Both the position numbers and the translations under genes were made by a program. A DNA stretch of 64,000 nucleotides from Bradyrhizobium sp. CB1717 (GTDB taxonomy: Bacteria > Pseudomonadota > Alphaproteobacteria > Rhizobiales > Xanthobacteraceae): the NCBI RefSeq assembly GCF_029714325.1, contig NZ_CP121666.1, forward strand, positions 4,092,001 through 4,156,000. The letters run 5' to 3'. The notes under the pieces are model-generated. The model saw nothing but the letters and a program-made list of their open reading frames with translations, ran no database searches and was not told the DNA's origin. Of the stretch, positions 1-7,672 are shown one piece after another (positions within the stretch are counted from its first letter, which is position 1; each line of letters opens with the position of its first letter).

Positions 1-1
1 C

Positions 2-298
2 ATCAAGGCCGATGCCAAGACCTCGGACGTCAAGACTTCGGGTGCCAAGGCTTCCGACGCGAAGGCTTCCGACGCGAAGGCTCCCAATGCCAAGGCTCCC
101 GATGCGAAGGCCGACGTCAAGGCGGATGCCAAGGTCGACACCAAGTCGAAGGCGATGAATGCGAACGCCGCGGTCACGCCCGACGAGCACAAGACCGTGC
201 GGAAGCATCGTCATCACCACAAGCATCTGTCGGCGAAGAAGTCGCTGAAGACGCAGCCGGACGTCACCAAGCCGGCGACGACCGAGAAGCGCAGCTAA
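2..298 (+). CDS. C-terminal part of a Lys/Ala-rich repetitive protein (5' end outside window)
   Basis: The open frame enters from the left edge and stops with TAA at 296-298. The visible 98 residues begin with short imperfect repeats of the form A-K-A-(S/P)-(D/N), encoded by a roughly 15-nt tandem DNA repeat between about 40 and 130. A basic stretch rich in His and Lys (K-H-R-H-H-H-K-H) and a Lys/Thr-rich tail follow. No catalytic motif is visible. Such low-complexity charged tails occur in periplasmic, DNA-binding or cell-wall associated proteins, but the fold-bearing part lies outside the window, so I assign no function. The codon pattern is regular, with G/C in third position, which supports coding. 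Confidence 0.6.
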   Translation: MKADAKTSDVKTSGAKASDAKASDAKAPNAKAPDAKADVKADAKVDTKSKAMNANAAVTPDEHKTVRKHRHHHKHLSAKKSLKTQPDVTKPATTEKRS

Positions 299-495
299 CG
301 ACTGATCCCGCGCGGCGGCATCCCTGGCATTGCCCTGCTGCCGCGTGCGGAATTCAGGCCCGGCCCGCCGTTCGGCGTCTTGCGTGATAGCGCAAGGCTC
401 CGGCAGCGGGCCGGTGCGCCTGCAGGCGAATTCCCTTCGCGCGACCTTGGGGCTAGAACGTCTTTCCGAGTCTGGGCGAGCGGAGAACGTGACCT

Positions 496-930
496 GTGGG
501 GCGATTGGCGAGACGTGCACTGAGCGCGGCATTGGTCCTGGCATTGCCGCTGGTGCTCGCGGCGTGTTTTGGCAGCGACGGGGACCGTCCAAGCCTGATG
601 GATGGGACCCAGGCCGGAGGACCGCAGCCCTTTCCCGACAATTTCCGCAGCGACACGCTCGCCTTGATGCGCACCTATCTCAACAATCCGGTCGGCGTGC
701 GCGAGGCCAGCATGGCCGAGCCGGTGCAACGGCCGGTCGGCGGCCGGCAGTTCTACATTAGTTGCCTGCGCTTCAACCCGCGTGAGACCGACGGCAGCTA
801 CAAGGGCGCACGCGAGCGCGCGGTGATTTTCGTCAATGGACGAGCTGATCGCGTCGTCGACAAAGCCAGCGAGCTCTGCGCCGGTGCGGTTTACGCACCC
901 TTTCCGGAACTGGAAAAGATGACGCGGTAG
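496..930 (+). CDS. Small predicted lipoprotein of unknown function
   Basis: The 144-residue product starts with a basic n-region and a hydrophobic stretch that ends in a lipobox, L-A-A-C, with the lipidation Cys at residue 24. It is therefore probably exported and anchored in a membrane. The mature part has a Phe-rich middle and a Cys near position 90, with no motif I can assign. The start is GTG at 496; no in-frame ATG upstream gives a better signal peptide. It is flanked by unrelated small genes and shows no operon partner. Proteins of this size and pattern are annotated as hypothetical in Bradyrhizobium genomes. Confidence 0.75.
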   Translation: MGRLARRALSAALVLALPLVLAACFGSDGDRPSLMDGTQAGGPQPFPDNFRSDTLALMRTYLNNPVGVREASMAEPVQRPVGGRQFYISCLRFNPRETDGSYKGARERAVIFVNGRADRVVDKASELCAGAVYAPFPELEKMTR

Positions 931-1210
931 CGCAAAGCCCGCCTTCATCGCCGGGTGCTAGAACGAGGGTGGCCGGAGCCGCTGGATCACATTTCGGCGA
1001 GCTTTGAACGAGGCGGATTTGCCTTGCGACTAATTGTTACGGCAGGCCTTGCGCAAACGACAAAATCGGTCGGTGCAAGGCGGCGTCGGAACAAAATCGC
1101 GATGTTGCCACCCCGTCACAGTTTGCGAACGATCAACGTTCCGGCATCGCCGCGAAGCAACCAAATTCACGCCACGTTGTTTGCTGAGGGTCGATTTTGA
1201 AAGAACGGGG

Positions 1211-1924
1211 ATGGACATGAAGACGATTTTGCTGGGCGCAGTCGCCTTGCTTGCGCTGGCAGCGCCGGCCGCAGCGGCCGACATGCAGCCGCGCCCCTAT
1301 ACCAAGGCTCCGGCCCCCACGCCGCCGCAGGTGATCTACAACTGGACCGGTTTCTACATTGGCGGCCACGTCGGCGGCGCGTTTGCCGGCGACAGCAGCT
1401 TCCAGTCGAGCGACGCCCGCTTCCTGGGCGGCGTGCAGGGCGGCTTCGACTACCAGTTCGCGCCCAACTGGGTCGTGGGTGTCGAGGCCCAGTACTCCTG
1501 GCTGCCGACCAACAACAACGGTGTCACGTTCCCGCTGGGCACGCAGGTGACATCCAACACCGACCAGCTCGGGTCGGTGACCGGCCGGATCGGCTACACC
1601 TGGGGCCCGACGCTGCTCTACGCCAAGGGCGGTTACGCCTGGCGCAACGGCGGCCTTGGCGTCAACGTCGCCGGTGTCCCGCAGACCTTCACCGCGACCG
1701 GCAACAACAAGGACGGCTACACCGTCGGCGCCGGCCTCGAATACATGTTCGCGCCGAACTGGTCGGCCAAGGCCGAGTACCAGTACTACAACTTTGGCAG
1801 CACGACCTTCACCTCCGGGCCGGCCGACGTCGTCGGCGTCCGCGGCCGGGAAGACGAGCATACCGTCAAGGTCGGTGTGAACTACCGCTTCGGCTGGGGC
1901 GGTCCGGCAGCCACGCGTTACTGA
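1211..1924 (+). CDS. Outer-membrane beta-barrel protein (Omp25/Omp31-like porin family)
   Basis: The protein is about 237 residues. It has a clear Sec signal peptide (roughly residues 1-24, ending A-A-A-A-D) and then the N-terminal strand pattern typical of the rhizobial OmpA-like/opacity family: Y-N-W-T-G-F-Y-I-G-G-H-V-G-G. Alternating aromatic and hydrophobic strands follow, with a C-terminal V-G-V-N-Y-R-F-G motif suited to barrel insertion. These proteins sit in the outer membrane and act as structural or stress-related porin-like barrels. Two start codons lie two codons apart (1211 and 1217); the upstream GGGG run at 1207-1210 does not settle which is used. A strong terminator follows, so the gene is probably monocistronic. 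I treat the in-frame extension further upstream as non-coding. Confidence 0.88.
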   Translation: MDMKTILLGAVALLALAAPAAAADMQPRPYTKAPAPTPPQVIYNWTGFYIGGHVGGAFAGDSSFQSSDARFLGGVQGGFDYQFAPNWVVGVEAQYSWLPTNNNGVTFPLGTQVTSNTDQLGSVTGRIGYTWGPTLLYAKGGYAWRNGGLGVNVAGVPQTFTATGNNKDGYTVGAGLEYMFAPNWSAKAEYQYYNFGSTTFTSGPADVVGVRGREDEHTVKVGVNYRFGWGGPAATRY

Positions 1925-1952
1925 CCCGCCAAAGGCGATCCCCAGATCTGAC

Positions 1953-1982
1953 AAAGGCCGGCTTCCCGCCGGCCTTTCGTTT
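1953..1982 (+). terminator. Rho-independent terminator after the beta-barrel gene
   Basis: AAAGGCCGG (1953-1961) pairs perfectly with CCGGCCTTT (1969-1977) across a 7-nt loop. A short T-containing tract follows. It lies 29 nt after the stop codon of the porin-like gene. Confidence 0.8.
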
Positions 1983-2179
1983 GCCAGCTCCCGCTTGCCG
2001 GTCCGCTGTTTGCCTTGCGTGAACCATCTGGCGCGTCATTTGCAAGCAAACATTCCGGCACGCGCTTTCTCATGCGTGTCATGGGGCTGGCGTAAAGCAA
2101 AAATAATTTTTGCCGCTTACGGAACTCGCGCTCCGGAACGCGTTATTATGGGACTTCCCGGGCTGGTGGGACGACGGTC

Positions 2180-2422
2180 ATGCGTATCTTGATGTCGGTA
2201 GTAGGGCTTGCGTGCTTCGTCGCCTTGCCGTGCTCTGCTCAAACAATCCTCAAATCCGAGCCTCTGATGTTGGCACCCTATGAGGTGGCCTTCGTCAAGG
2301 ACGCCTCCTGTCCGTCCGGCAAGGTGCTGAAGGTCACCGGCGCAATCCGCGGGCTGCACCGCCGCAAGGCCTGCGTGGTGCTGGCTGGCGAGCAGGCCTC
2401 CCTCGCGACCGCGACGCCCTGA
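2180..2422 (+). CDS. Small exported protein of unknown function (possibly DUF6719)
   Basis: The 80-residue product has an N-terminal signal peptide (about residues 1-20, ending C-S-A-Q). The mature domain is about 60 residues with two Cys residues (in D-A-S-C-P-S-G-K and R-K-A-C-V-V), well placed for one disulfide bond in the periplasm. I believe this pattern corresponds to a small Bradyrhizobium family called DUF6719, but that is recall and not certain. It has no obvious operon partner; the next gene is convergent on the opposite strand. Confidence 0.65.
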   Translation: MRILMSVVGLACFVALPCSAQTILKSEPLMLAPYEVAFVKDASCPSGKVLKVTGAIRGLHRRKACVVLAGEQASLATATP

Positions 2423-2445
2423 TCCCTCCCGCCTTCCGCCCGACC

Positions 2446-2700
2446 TCAGGAATTCAGCTCGAGCTCCATCCTGGACTCGCGCTCGGCCTCGGCCTTGTTC
2501 CTGGCGGGGTCCTCTCCTTGGGCGGCGCGGCAGGGCTTGATCTCGTAGTCGTTGTCGAGCACCCGGCGCGGTCCGGCGCGCTCGTCATCTGCGCTGACAT
2601 CCACGACCAGACCACTCCGCTGCGCCAACCCCCAGACGTCGGACTCGTCGGGATAGGCCTTGCTGATTTGGGCGTCGTTGCAGAACAGGGCGTAGGGCAT
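2446..2700 (-). CDS. Conserved small hypothetical protein
   Basis: The 84-residue product begins M-P-Y-A-L-F-C-N-D-A-Q and ends in a charged, Glu/Arg-rich tail. It has no signal peptide and looks cytoplasmic. I chose the ATG at 2700 over an upstream in-frame start because the M-P-Y-A-L-F opening matches the usual N-terminus of this family as I remember it from Bradyrhizobium. The conserved block A-G-P-R-R-V-L-D-N-D-Y-E-I-K-P-C suggests a real, constrained protein. Function is unknown and no partner gene is visible. Confidence 0.65.
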   Translation of the reverse strand: MPYALFCNDAQISKAYPDESDVWGLAQRSGLVVDVSADDERAGPRRVLDNDYEIKPCRAAQGEDPARNKAEAERESRMELELNS

Positions 2701-2764
2701 TTCTCTTTCCGCTCCCGGAAAGCGCATTAACGAATTCCCCGGCGAGGTGTTCCGGCCGGTAACG

Positions 2765-2784
2765 CGATCACGGAGCCGTGATCG
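2765..2784. repeat. Perfect 9-2-9 palindrome
   Basis: CGATCACGG (2765-2773) and CCGTGATCG (2776-2784) form a perfect inverted repeat with a 2-nt centre. It lies between a minus-strand gene starting at 2700 and a possible small plus-strand gene at 2877. It has no T tract, so an operator is more plausible than a terminator. Confidence 0.4.
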
Positions 2785-2876
2785 GGGCGGTCAGGCCCTG
2801 AGTCGTAAACGAGTCCTGAATCCCCAAAAAAAGAATCCCTGGGACTCTCCGGCCGGAATCAGCGGATGTTTCGGCC

Positions 2877-2984
2877 ATGACGAGCGACCTCAAAACCTCC
2901 TGCGGGCACATGCTCCTGCCGTTGACGCTGGCGTTGTTCGGCGCCTGTGCAGCCAATCTCTGCCTGGTGTGGTCCTGGCTGTAA
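2877..2984 (+). CDS. Possible 35-residue single-span membrane protein
   Basis: An ATG at 2877 opens a 36-codon frame that stops with TAA at 2982-2984. After a short polar N-terminus with one Cys, the peptide has one hydrophobic span (roughly residues 12-33: L-L-P-L-T-L-A-L-F-G-A-C...) ending in W-S-W-L. The composition is that of a bitopic membrane miniprotein. The ribosome site is weak, which keeps confidence low. No homologue is known to me. Confidence 0.35.
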   Translation: MTSDLKTSCGHMLLPLTLALFGACAANLCLVWSWL

Positions 2985-3007
2985 GTCCCTGAAGGACGGC
3001 CGCTGCC

Positions 3008-3396
3008 CTACTTTTCGGCCGGCGGAGAAGGGCCGACGTCGCGGAGGGCGGCGCGAAGCTTTGTCAGGGTCGCCGCGCAATATTCCTCGCGTTCGCGCTC
3101 GAACCGCTCCTGATGCTTGCGGAAATTCGCGATCCTGGCCTGCATCTCGGTGCGGAAATCGCCACCGGGGCGGGGCGGCGGGATCTGGACGGGCTGAGGT
3201 TGGGGGCGGGTGGAGCTACGGCCGGTGGCAGGTCGGTTTCGATCGCAACAGCCTGCACGGTCACGATCTCCGTGGTAACCGCGAATGCAGCAGGCGGGCG
3301 CTCCGGCGGATGGAGCTCATCCCTCTTGCCGGTTACCGATTGGACGAAGGCCAGTGTCTGCGCGATTAGTGCGTCGCGCTCCGCGATCCACTTCAT
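3008..3396 (-). pseudogene. Frameshifted small hypothetical gene (M-K-W-I-A-E-R-D family)
   Basis: On the minus strand an ATG at 3396 with a good ribosome site (CAGGGG about 8 nt upstream) opens the frame M-K-W-I-A-E-R-D-A-L-I-A-Q-T-L-A-F-V-Q. In that frame the sequence turns into Ser/Arg-rich text after about residue 65. A neighbouring frame from about 3200 to the TAG at 3008 reads G-D-F-R-T-E-M-Q-A-R-I-A-N-F-R-K-H-Q followed by a Glu/Arg-rich helix and P-S-P-P-A-E-K. The two halves look like the N- and C-terminal parts of one roughly 129-residue protein that I recall from Bradyrhizobium. The join needs a one-base change in the C-rich tract around 3195-3215. It may be a true frameshift or a sequencing error. 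Confidence 0.6.
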
Positions 3397-3500
3397 GGGC
3401 GACCCCTGTCGAGCCATTCCATCAAAGCTCGAGGGTCGAATCAAGGAGGTAATCCAGCAAGGGGATTGCATATTTTTCCCGGTCGCCCGACAGTGGGCGG

Positions 3501-3668
3501 ATGGATGCCGGGAAAGAAGAAGAGTCGCTCGAAGTGGAGGGCTTGAGGCTTGTGCGTGCCTTCCTCTCGCTGCCGCCCGACAAGCGGGCGGAGGTGATCG
3601 CACTCGTCGAGGAGCTGGCCCGTATTCATGCCGAGGCCGAGGAGGCCGAAGGCACGCCGGCGAGGTGA
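3501..3668 (+). CDS. Small acidic helical protein
   Basis: The 55-residue product has the core L-R-L-V-R-A-F-L-S-L-P-P-D-K-R-A-E-V-I-A-L-V-E-E-L-A followed by an Ala/Glu-rich helix. The 'LVRAFLSL...DKR..VIALVE.L' pattern resembles the helix often found after the HTH in small XRE-type regulators of rhizobia. No HTH precedes it in any frame, so this may be a stand-alone protein or the remnant of a longer one. It is convergent with the gene at 3672-3863, with only 3 nt between stop codons. Third-position G/C bias supports coding. Confidence 0.5.
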   Translation: MDAGKEEESLEVEGLRLVRAFLSLPPDKRAEVIALVEELARIHAEAEEAEGTPAR

Positions 3669-3671
3669 GCG

Positions 3672-3863
3672 CTATCGGTCGCGCGGTTTGACGTTCGGCA
3701 CGAAGGGCGCGCCGACCACCCGGACCGCCGGCGGCGCAGCGACATCGGCAGATTTGCTCTCCGCGACCCGCCTCTCCGGCGCCCGTCCAAAGACGGGCTC
3801 GAGCAGCGCAAGTGTGCCGGCCACGACGGCGCAGCAAAGCGTCACCGCTCCCAACAGAAACAT
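3672..3863 (-). CDS. Small single-span membrane protein
   Basis: The 63-residue product starts M-F-L-L-G-A-V-T-L-C-C-A-V-V-A-G-T-L-A-L-L-E-P and has one N-terminal hydrophobic span. A Pro/Val-rich extracytoplasmic tail follows, ending V-G-A-P-F-V-P-N-V-K-P-R-D-R. I chose the ATG at 3863 because a GGGAAGAAG ribosome site lies 8-16 nt upstream. The in-frame ATG at 3890 has none and would put charged residues before the span. The family looks conserved in Bradyrhizobium; function is unknown. Confidence 0.65.
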   Translation of the reverse strand: MFLLGAVTLCCAVVAGTLALLEPVFGRAPERRVAESKSADVAAPPAVRVVGAPFVPNVKPRDR

Positions 3864-4112
3864 GTTTCGATCTTCTTCCCGGATTCGCATCGGGCCGAAA
3901 ACGATCGACGCTGAGGATTGGTTCCGGTCGGCCGGGCGCCACCAGATGCCGGCAAAATGCGCCCAAGCTTACGCGAAGCTTACGGGCGGGCAGCGGAAGG
4001 TTATTTTTCCGTAAGACGACCCGGCCATTTGGTATCAAATTTTAACGTCCGCCGGGTTCCAATGCACGTTGCTGGGATTACGCCCTGCCCGAAAAATCAT
4101 TGGACGGCTGAG

Positions 4113-5810
4113 ATGAGCTTTTTGAACAATCTGAAGATCGTGTGGAAGGTCGCACTGATCGTGGCCGTGATGGGCTGCGCGATGATCGCTGTCGCGGGCT
4201 TCGGCACGCGCGAGCTCTCCGCGACCGTCGACGGGTTCAGCGAGCTCGCTGCCGCGCAATCCTCCGCCCTCAACCTGACCCGCGCCCAGCGCCGTGCCGA
4301 GACCTATCATGCGGCGCTCTATGCGGTCTTCACCGAGGCGACGGAGGCGGGCAATGCCGCCCGCCTGAAGACCGCGAACCAGAACCGCAACGAGATCGCC
4401 CAATACCTCGACGCGGCGGAGAAGGATGATCCGTCCCGCGCGAGCCAGATCAAGAGCATCGGGGATCAGCTCAAGGCCGCGTTCGTCAGCTGCGATCCGG
4501 TGCTCCAGGCCGGCGCGCAGGCGAGCAGCGTGGAGGAGAATGCCAAGGCTGCCGAACGCGCGCACAAGGAGTGCGATCCGGTGCTGGACGCAGCGCTTGC
4601 ACGCATCGTCCAGTTCGTGACCGACACTGCGCAGGCGGCGGGCAAGCGCAAGGAAGCCATCAACCGCGATGCCCGGTCTGCGACCTGGACCGTGATGGGC
4701 GTCAGCGGCGGTGGCCTGATCCTCGGAATTGCCATCGCGCTGTTCATCGGCCTCAAGGCGATGTCGCAGCCGATCGCTCGCCTCAAGCTCGCCATGGAGG
4801 GGCTCGCCCGCAACGATCTCAAGATCGAGGTGCCCGAGAAGGAGCGCCGCGACGAGATCGGCGACATGGCCAGGACCGTCGAAATCTTCAAGACCAACGG
4901 GCTCGAGGTCGAGCGGCTCAAGGCGGCGCAGGCCGAAGCCGAGAAGCAGGCGGCCGAGCAGCGGCGCCGCGACATGATCAGCCTTGCCGACGGTTTCGAG
5001 CGGGCGGTTGGCGAGATCATCGAGACGGTGGGATCGGCGTCCACCGAGCTCGAGGCATCGTCCTCGACGCTGGCCACCACTGCGCATCGCGCGCAGGAGC
5101 TGACCTCGGTCGTCGTCGCCGCTTCGGGCGAAGCCACCGGCAACGTGCAGTCGGTTGCGACCGCGACGGAAGAACTGTCGTCTTCGGTGAACGAGATCAG
5201 CCGCCAGGTGCAGGAATCGGCGCGGATGGCGGGCGAAGCCGTCACCCAGGCACGCACCACGACCGAGCGCGTCAGTGAGCTCTCGGTCGCCGCCACCCGC
5301 ATCGGCGACGTCGTCGAGCTGATCAACACCATCGCCGGCCAGACCAACCTGCTGGCGCTGAACGCGACGATCGAGGCGGCGCGCGCCGGTGAGGCCGGCC
5401 GCGGTTTCGCGGTCGTTGCCTCCGAAGTGAAGACGCTGGCCGAGCAGACCGCGAAGGCCACCGGCGAGATCAGCCAGCAGATTTCCAGCATCCAGACCGC
5501 GACCCAGGAATCGGTGAACGCGATCCGCGACATTTCCGCGACGATCGAGCGGCTCTCGGAAGTGTCCTCGACCATCGCTGCGGCCGTCGAGGAGCAGGGC
5601 GCGGCCACCCAGGAGATCTCGCGCAACGTGCAGCAGGCCGCCCACGGCACCCAGCAGGTCTCCTCGAACATCACCGATGTGCAGCGCGGCGCCGCCGAGA
5701 CCGGCTCGGCCTCCTCGCAGGTGCTCTCGACCGCCAAGATGCTGGCGAGCGACAGCAATCGTCTGAAGGACGAAGTCGGAAAATTCCTGCGCACGGTCCG
5801 CGCGGCGTAA
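4113..5810 (+). CDS. Methyl-accepting chemotaxis protein
   Basis: The 565-residue chemoreceptor senses ligands outside the cytoplasm and controls the CheA kinase. It has a TM segment at about residues 9-31, a helical periplasmic sensor of about 155 residues (four-helix-bundle type), a second TM at about 190-213, and HAMP at about 215-268 containing P-I-A-R-L and the D-E-I-G-D-M motif. A long cytoplasmic coiled coil follows, with the conserved hairpin tip ([20 protein letters not shown]) near residue 405. The start at 4113 puts the first TM directly after M-S-F-L-N-N-L-K; longer in-frame extensions upstream do not look coding. The last residues (F-L-R-T-V-R-A-A) carry no CheR-binding pentapeptide. 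No che gene is nearby, so it is an orphan receptor. Confidence 0.95.
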   Translation: MSFLNNLKIVWKVALIVAVMGCAMIAVAGFGTRELSATVDGFSELAAAQSSALNLTRAQRRAETYHAALYAVFTEATEAGNAARLKTANQNRNEIAQYLDAAEKDDPSRASQIKSIGDQLKAAFVSCDPVLQAGAQASSVEENAKAAERAHKECDPVLDAALARIVQFVTDTAQAAGKRKEAINRDARSATWTVMGVSGGGLILGIAIALFIGLKAMSQPIARLKLAMEGLARNDLKIEVPEKERRDEIGDMARTVEIFKTNGLEVERLKAAQAEAEKQAAEQRRRDMISLADGFERAVGEIIETVGSASTELEASSSTLATTAHRAQELTSVVVAASGEATGNVQSVATATEELSSSVNEISRQVQESARMAGEAVTQARTTTERVSELSVAATRIGDVVELINTIAGQTNLLALNATIEAARAGEAGRGFAVVASEVKTLAEQTAKATGEISQQISSIQTATQESVNAIRDISATIERLSEVSSTIAAAVEEQGAATQEISRNVQQAAHGTQQVSSNITDVQRGAAETGSASSQVLSTAKMLASDSNRLKDEVGKFLRTVRAA

Positions 5811-5850
5811 GCTCAGCGCGGCGGCATCCGTCCCGCTGCGCTGACCAAAT

Positions 5851-5961
5851 CTATCGCGCCAGCAGAAATGCAAGTGCGATGACCAACAGGACGGCCGTCA
5901 TGATGACGGCCGTCACAGCGCCGGCGACGATCCTGGCATTTTCTCGGGCGGTGGGACGCAT
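5851..5961 (-). CDS. 36-residue predicted membrane miniprotein
   Basis: On the minus strand an ATG at 5961 opens a 37-codon frame ending in TAG at 5851-5853. After M-R-P-T-A-R-E-N-A-R the rest of the chain is one hydrophobic span (I-V-A-G-A-V-T-A-V-I-M-T-A-V-L-L-V-I-A-L-A-F) ending L-L-A-R. The positive N-terminus followed by one span suggests an N-in bitopic protein. It lies in the gap between the chemoreceptor and a methyltransferase gene. No function can be assigned, but the composition is far from random for this GC content. Confidence 0.45.
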   Translation of the reverse strand: MRPTARENARIVAGAVTAVIMTAVLLVIALAFLLAR

Positions 5962-6057
5962 GCGGCCTGCATGCTACCTCATGTTGAACTTCGGTCCAAT
6001 CTGTGGTCAGTAGCCGTCCCCGCGGCGTTACGCACCGCGCCCCTTCGAAGGCAGCCC

Positions 6058-6777
6058 ATGACCGAAGATGTTGGCGACGGCTGGGCCGCGTCTGCGGCCG
6101 CCTGGATCATCGAGCAGGGCGAAGATGACGACTACGGTCGCCGCTTCGTGCTGGATGCGCCGATGCGCGCCCGGATCGAGGGACGCGGTTTCCGCAATGC
6201 GCTCGACGTCGGTTGCGGGGAAGGACGCTTCTGCCGCATCATGCAGGGCGCCGGCATCCGCACCACCGGCATCGATCCGACCGAGGCGCTGCTTGTGCGC
6301 GCCAGGGAGCGCGACCCTGGCGGGGATTATCGGCTCGGCCGTGCCGAGACGATGGATTTCGAAGCGTCCTTCGATCTGGTCGCCAGCTATCTCAGCCTGA
6401 TCGACATGCCCGATCTCGGCGCGGCGATCGCAAAGATGGCGAGAGCGCTGCGGCCGGGCGGCACGCTCTTGATCGCCAACCTGACCAGCTTCAACACCGC
6501 GGGCCAGCCCGACGGCTGGACCCGCGACCGCGAGGGCGAGATGCGCTTCGCCATCGATCACTACATGGACGAGCGCCCGATCTGGGTGAGTTGGAGCGGA
6601 ATCCGGATCCAGAACTGGCATCGTCCGCTCAGCACCTACATGACGCTGCTGCTCGGCCAAGGGCTCCAGCTGCGCCTGTTCGTCGAGCCGGAGCCGACAG
6701 GCGGTGACCCCGGCAGGAACGCCTTACATCGTCGCGTGCCCTACTTTCACATGATGGAGTGGCAGAAGCCGGCTTGA
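6058..6777 (+). CDS. Class I SAM-dependent methyltransferase
   Basis: The 239-residue protein has a Rossmann-fold SAM-binding motif I, A-L-D-V-G-C-G-E-G-R-F, at about residues 46-56, an acidic residue after strand 2 (T-T-G-I-D-P-T), and the post-motif segment A-R-A-L-R-P-G-G-T-L-L-I-A-N-L. This is the UbiE/Methyltransf_11 layout of small-molecule methyltransferases. The substrate cannot be inferred. I chose ATG 6058 (M-T-E-D-V-G-D-G-W) because upstream codons are not conserved-looking. A second, unrelated methyltransferase follows 80 nt downstream on the same strand, so the two may be co-transcribed. Confidence 0.85.
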   Translation: MTEDVGDGWAASAAAWIIEQGEDDDYGRRFVLDAPMRARIEGRGFRNALDVGCGEGRFCRIMQGAGIRTTGIDPTEALLVRARERDPGGDYRLGRAETMDFEASFDLVASYLSLIDMPDLGAAIAKMARALRPGGTLLIANLTSFNTAGQPDGWTRDREGEMRFAIDHYMDERPIWVSWSGIRIQNWHRPLSTYMTLLLGQGLQLRLFVEPEPTGGDPGRNALHRRVPYFHMMEWQKPA

Positions 6778-6857
6778 GTGGCGAGGCTGGTGATTTCTGA
6801 CGCGGCGTTTCATCTGTAGACTGCGCTCGCGATGGAATCTGGATTTGGAATCCTCTC

Positions 6858-7571
6858 ATGATCCCCGATCGTCCTCCCGTGCTGGCCCACGAACGCTTCG
6901 TCGCCGACCGTGACAATTTCGCGGGCCTCGATCTCGCCGCGCGGTTCGAGCGGATCGAGCGGACCAACCTTTGGGGCGCGGCGAGCTCGGTGTCCGGTCT
7001 CGGCTCGGAGGATGTCGCAACGAGCGCGATCCAGGAGGCGCTTCCGCCGCTGCTGCAACGGCTCGGCGTGCGTTCGCTGCTGGATGCGCCCTGCGGCGAT
7101 GCGGGCTGGATTGGCCGCATGAAGCTCGATCTCGACTACACCGGCATCGACATCGTGTCGTCGCTGATCGCGGCCAACAGCGAGCGCGCGGCACGCGGCG
7201 AGCTTTCCGGTCGCTTCCACGTTCGGGATATCACGCGCGATGTGCTGCCGCCTGCCGACCTGATCCTGTGCCGCGACTGCCTGGTGCATTTGAGCTTCGC
7301 GAACGTCGCGCGGGCGTTGCGGAATTTTCGTGCGAGCGGCGCGCGCTTCCTGCTTCTCACGACGTTTCCCGAATGGAACGGCAATCGCGATTGCGAGGAC
7401 GGCGACTGGCGCGCCCTGAACATGGAGAAGGCGCCGTTCAACTGGCCGTCGCCGCGCGAGCTGATCAACGAGCGCTGCGAGGAGGGCAATGGCGGCTGGC
7501 GCGACAAAAGCCTCGGCCTCTGGCAGCTCGATCGACTGCCCGATCGTACCAGCATTGCCACGGTTGTGTGA
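6858..7571 (+). CDS. Class I SAM-dependent methyltransferase (second of a tandem pair)
   Basis: The 237-residue protein carries the variant motif I L-L-D-A-P-C-G-D-A-G-W (about residues 74-84), an acidic strand-2 end (Y-T-G-I-D-I-V), and L-I-L-C-R-D-C-L-V-H-L as motif IV. The D-A-P-C-G-D signature marks a bacterial subgroup of small methyltransferases distinct from the upstream gene's D-V-G-C-G type, so the pair is not a recent duplication. No N-terminal targeting signal is visible; it is cytoplasmic. Substrate unknown. The next gene (7673) is an exported oxidoreductase with its own start. Confidence 0.85.
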   Translation: MIPDRPPVLAHERFVADRDNFAGLDLAARFERIERTNLWGAASSVSGLGSEDVATSAIQEALPPLLQRLGVRSLLDAPCGDAGWIGRMKLDLDYTGIDIVSSLIAANSERAARGELSGRFHVRDITRDVLPPADLILCRDCLVHLSFANVARALRNFRASGARFLLLTTFPEWNGNRDCEDGDWRALNMEKAPFNWPSPRELINERCEEGNGGWRDKSLGLWQLDRLPDRTSIATVV

Positions 7572-7672
7572 CAGGCGCGGGTCGAACGTCCATTGCGCAG
7601 GTGATCGTCCCGGCGATAGACTTTCGGTTGTGCCGCGATCCCGTATCGCGATGACCCCGCGGGAGCTCACCC

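Noticed and set aside
4035..5873. 612-codon minus-strand open frame
   Set aside because: It lies fully antisense to the chemoreceptor gene, is composed of Arg/Gly/Leu-rich text and has no family features; it is an effect of high GC.
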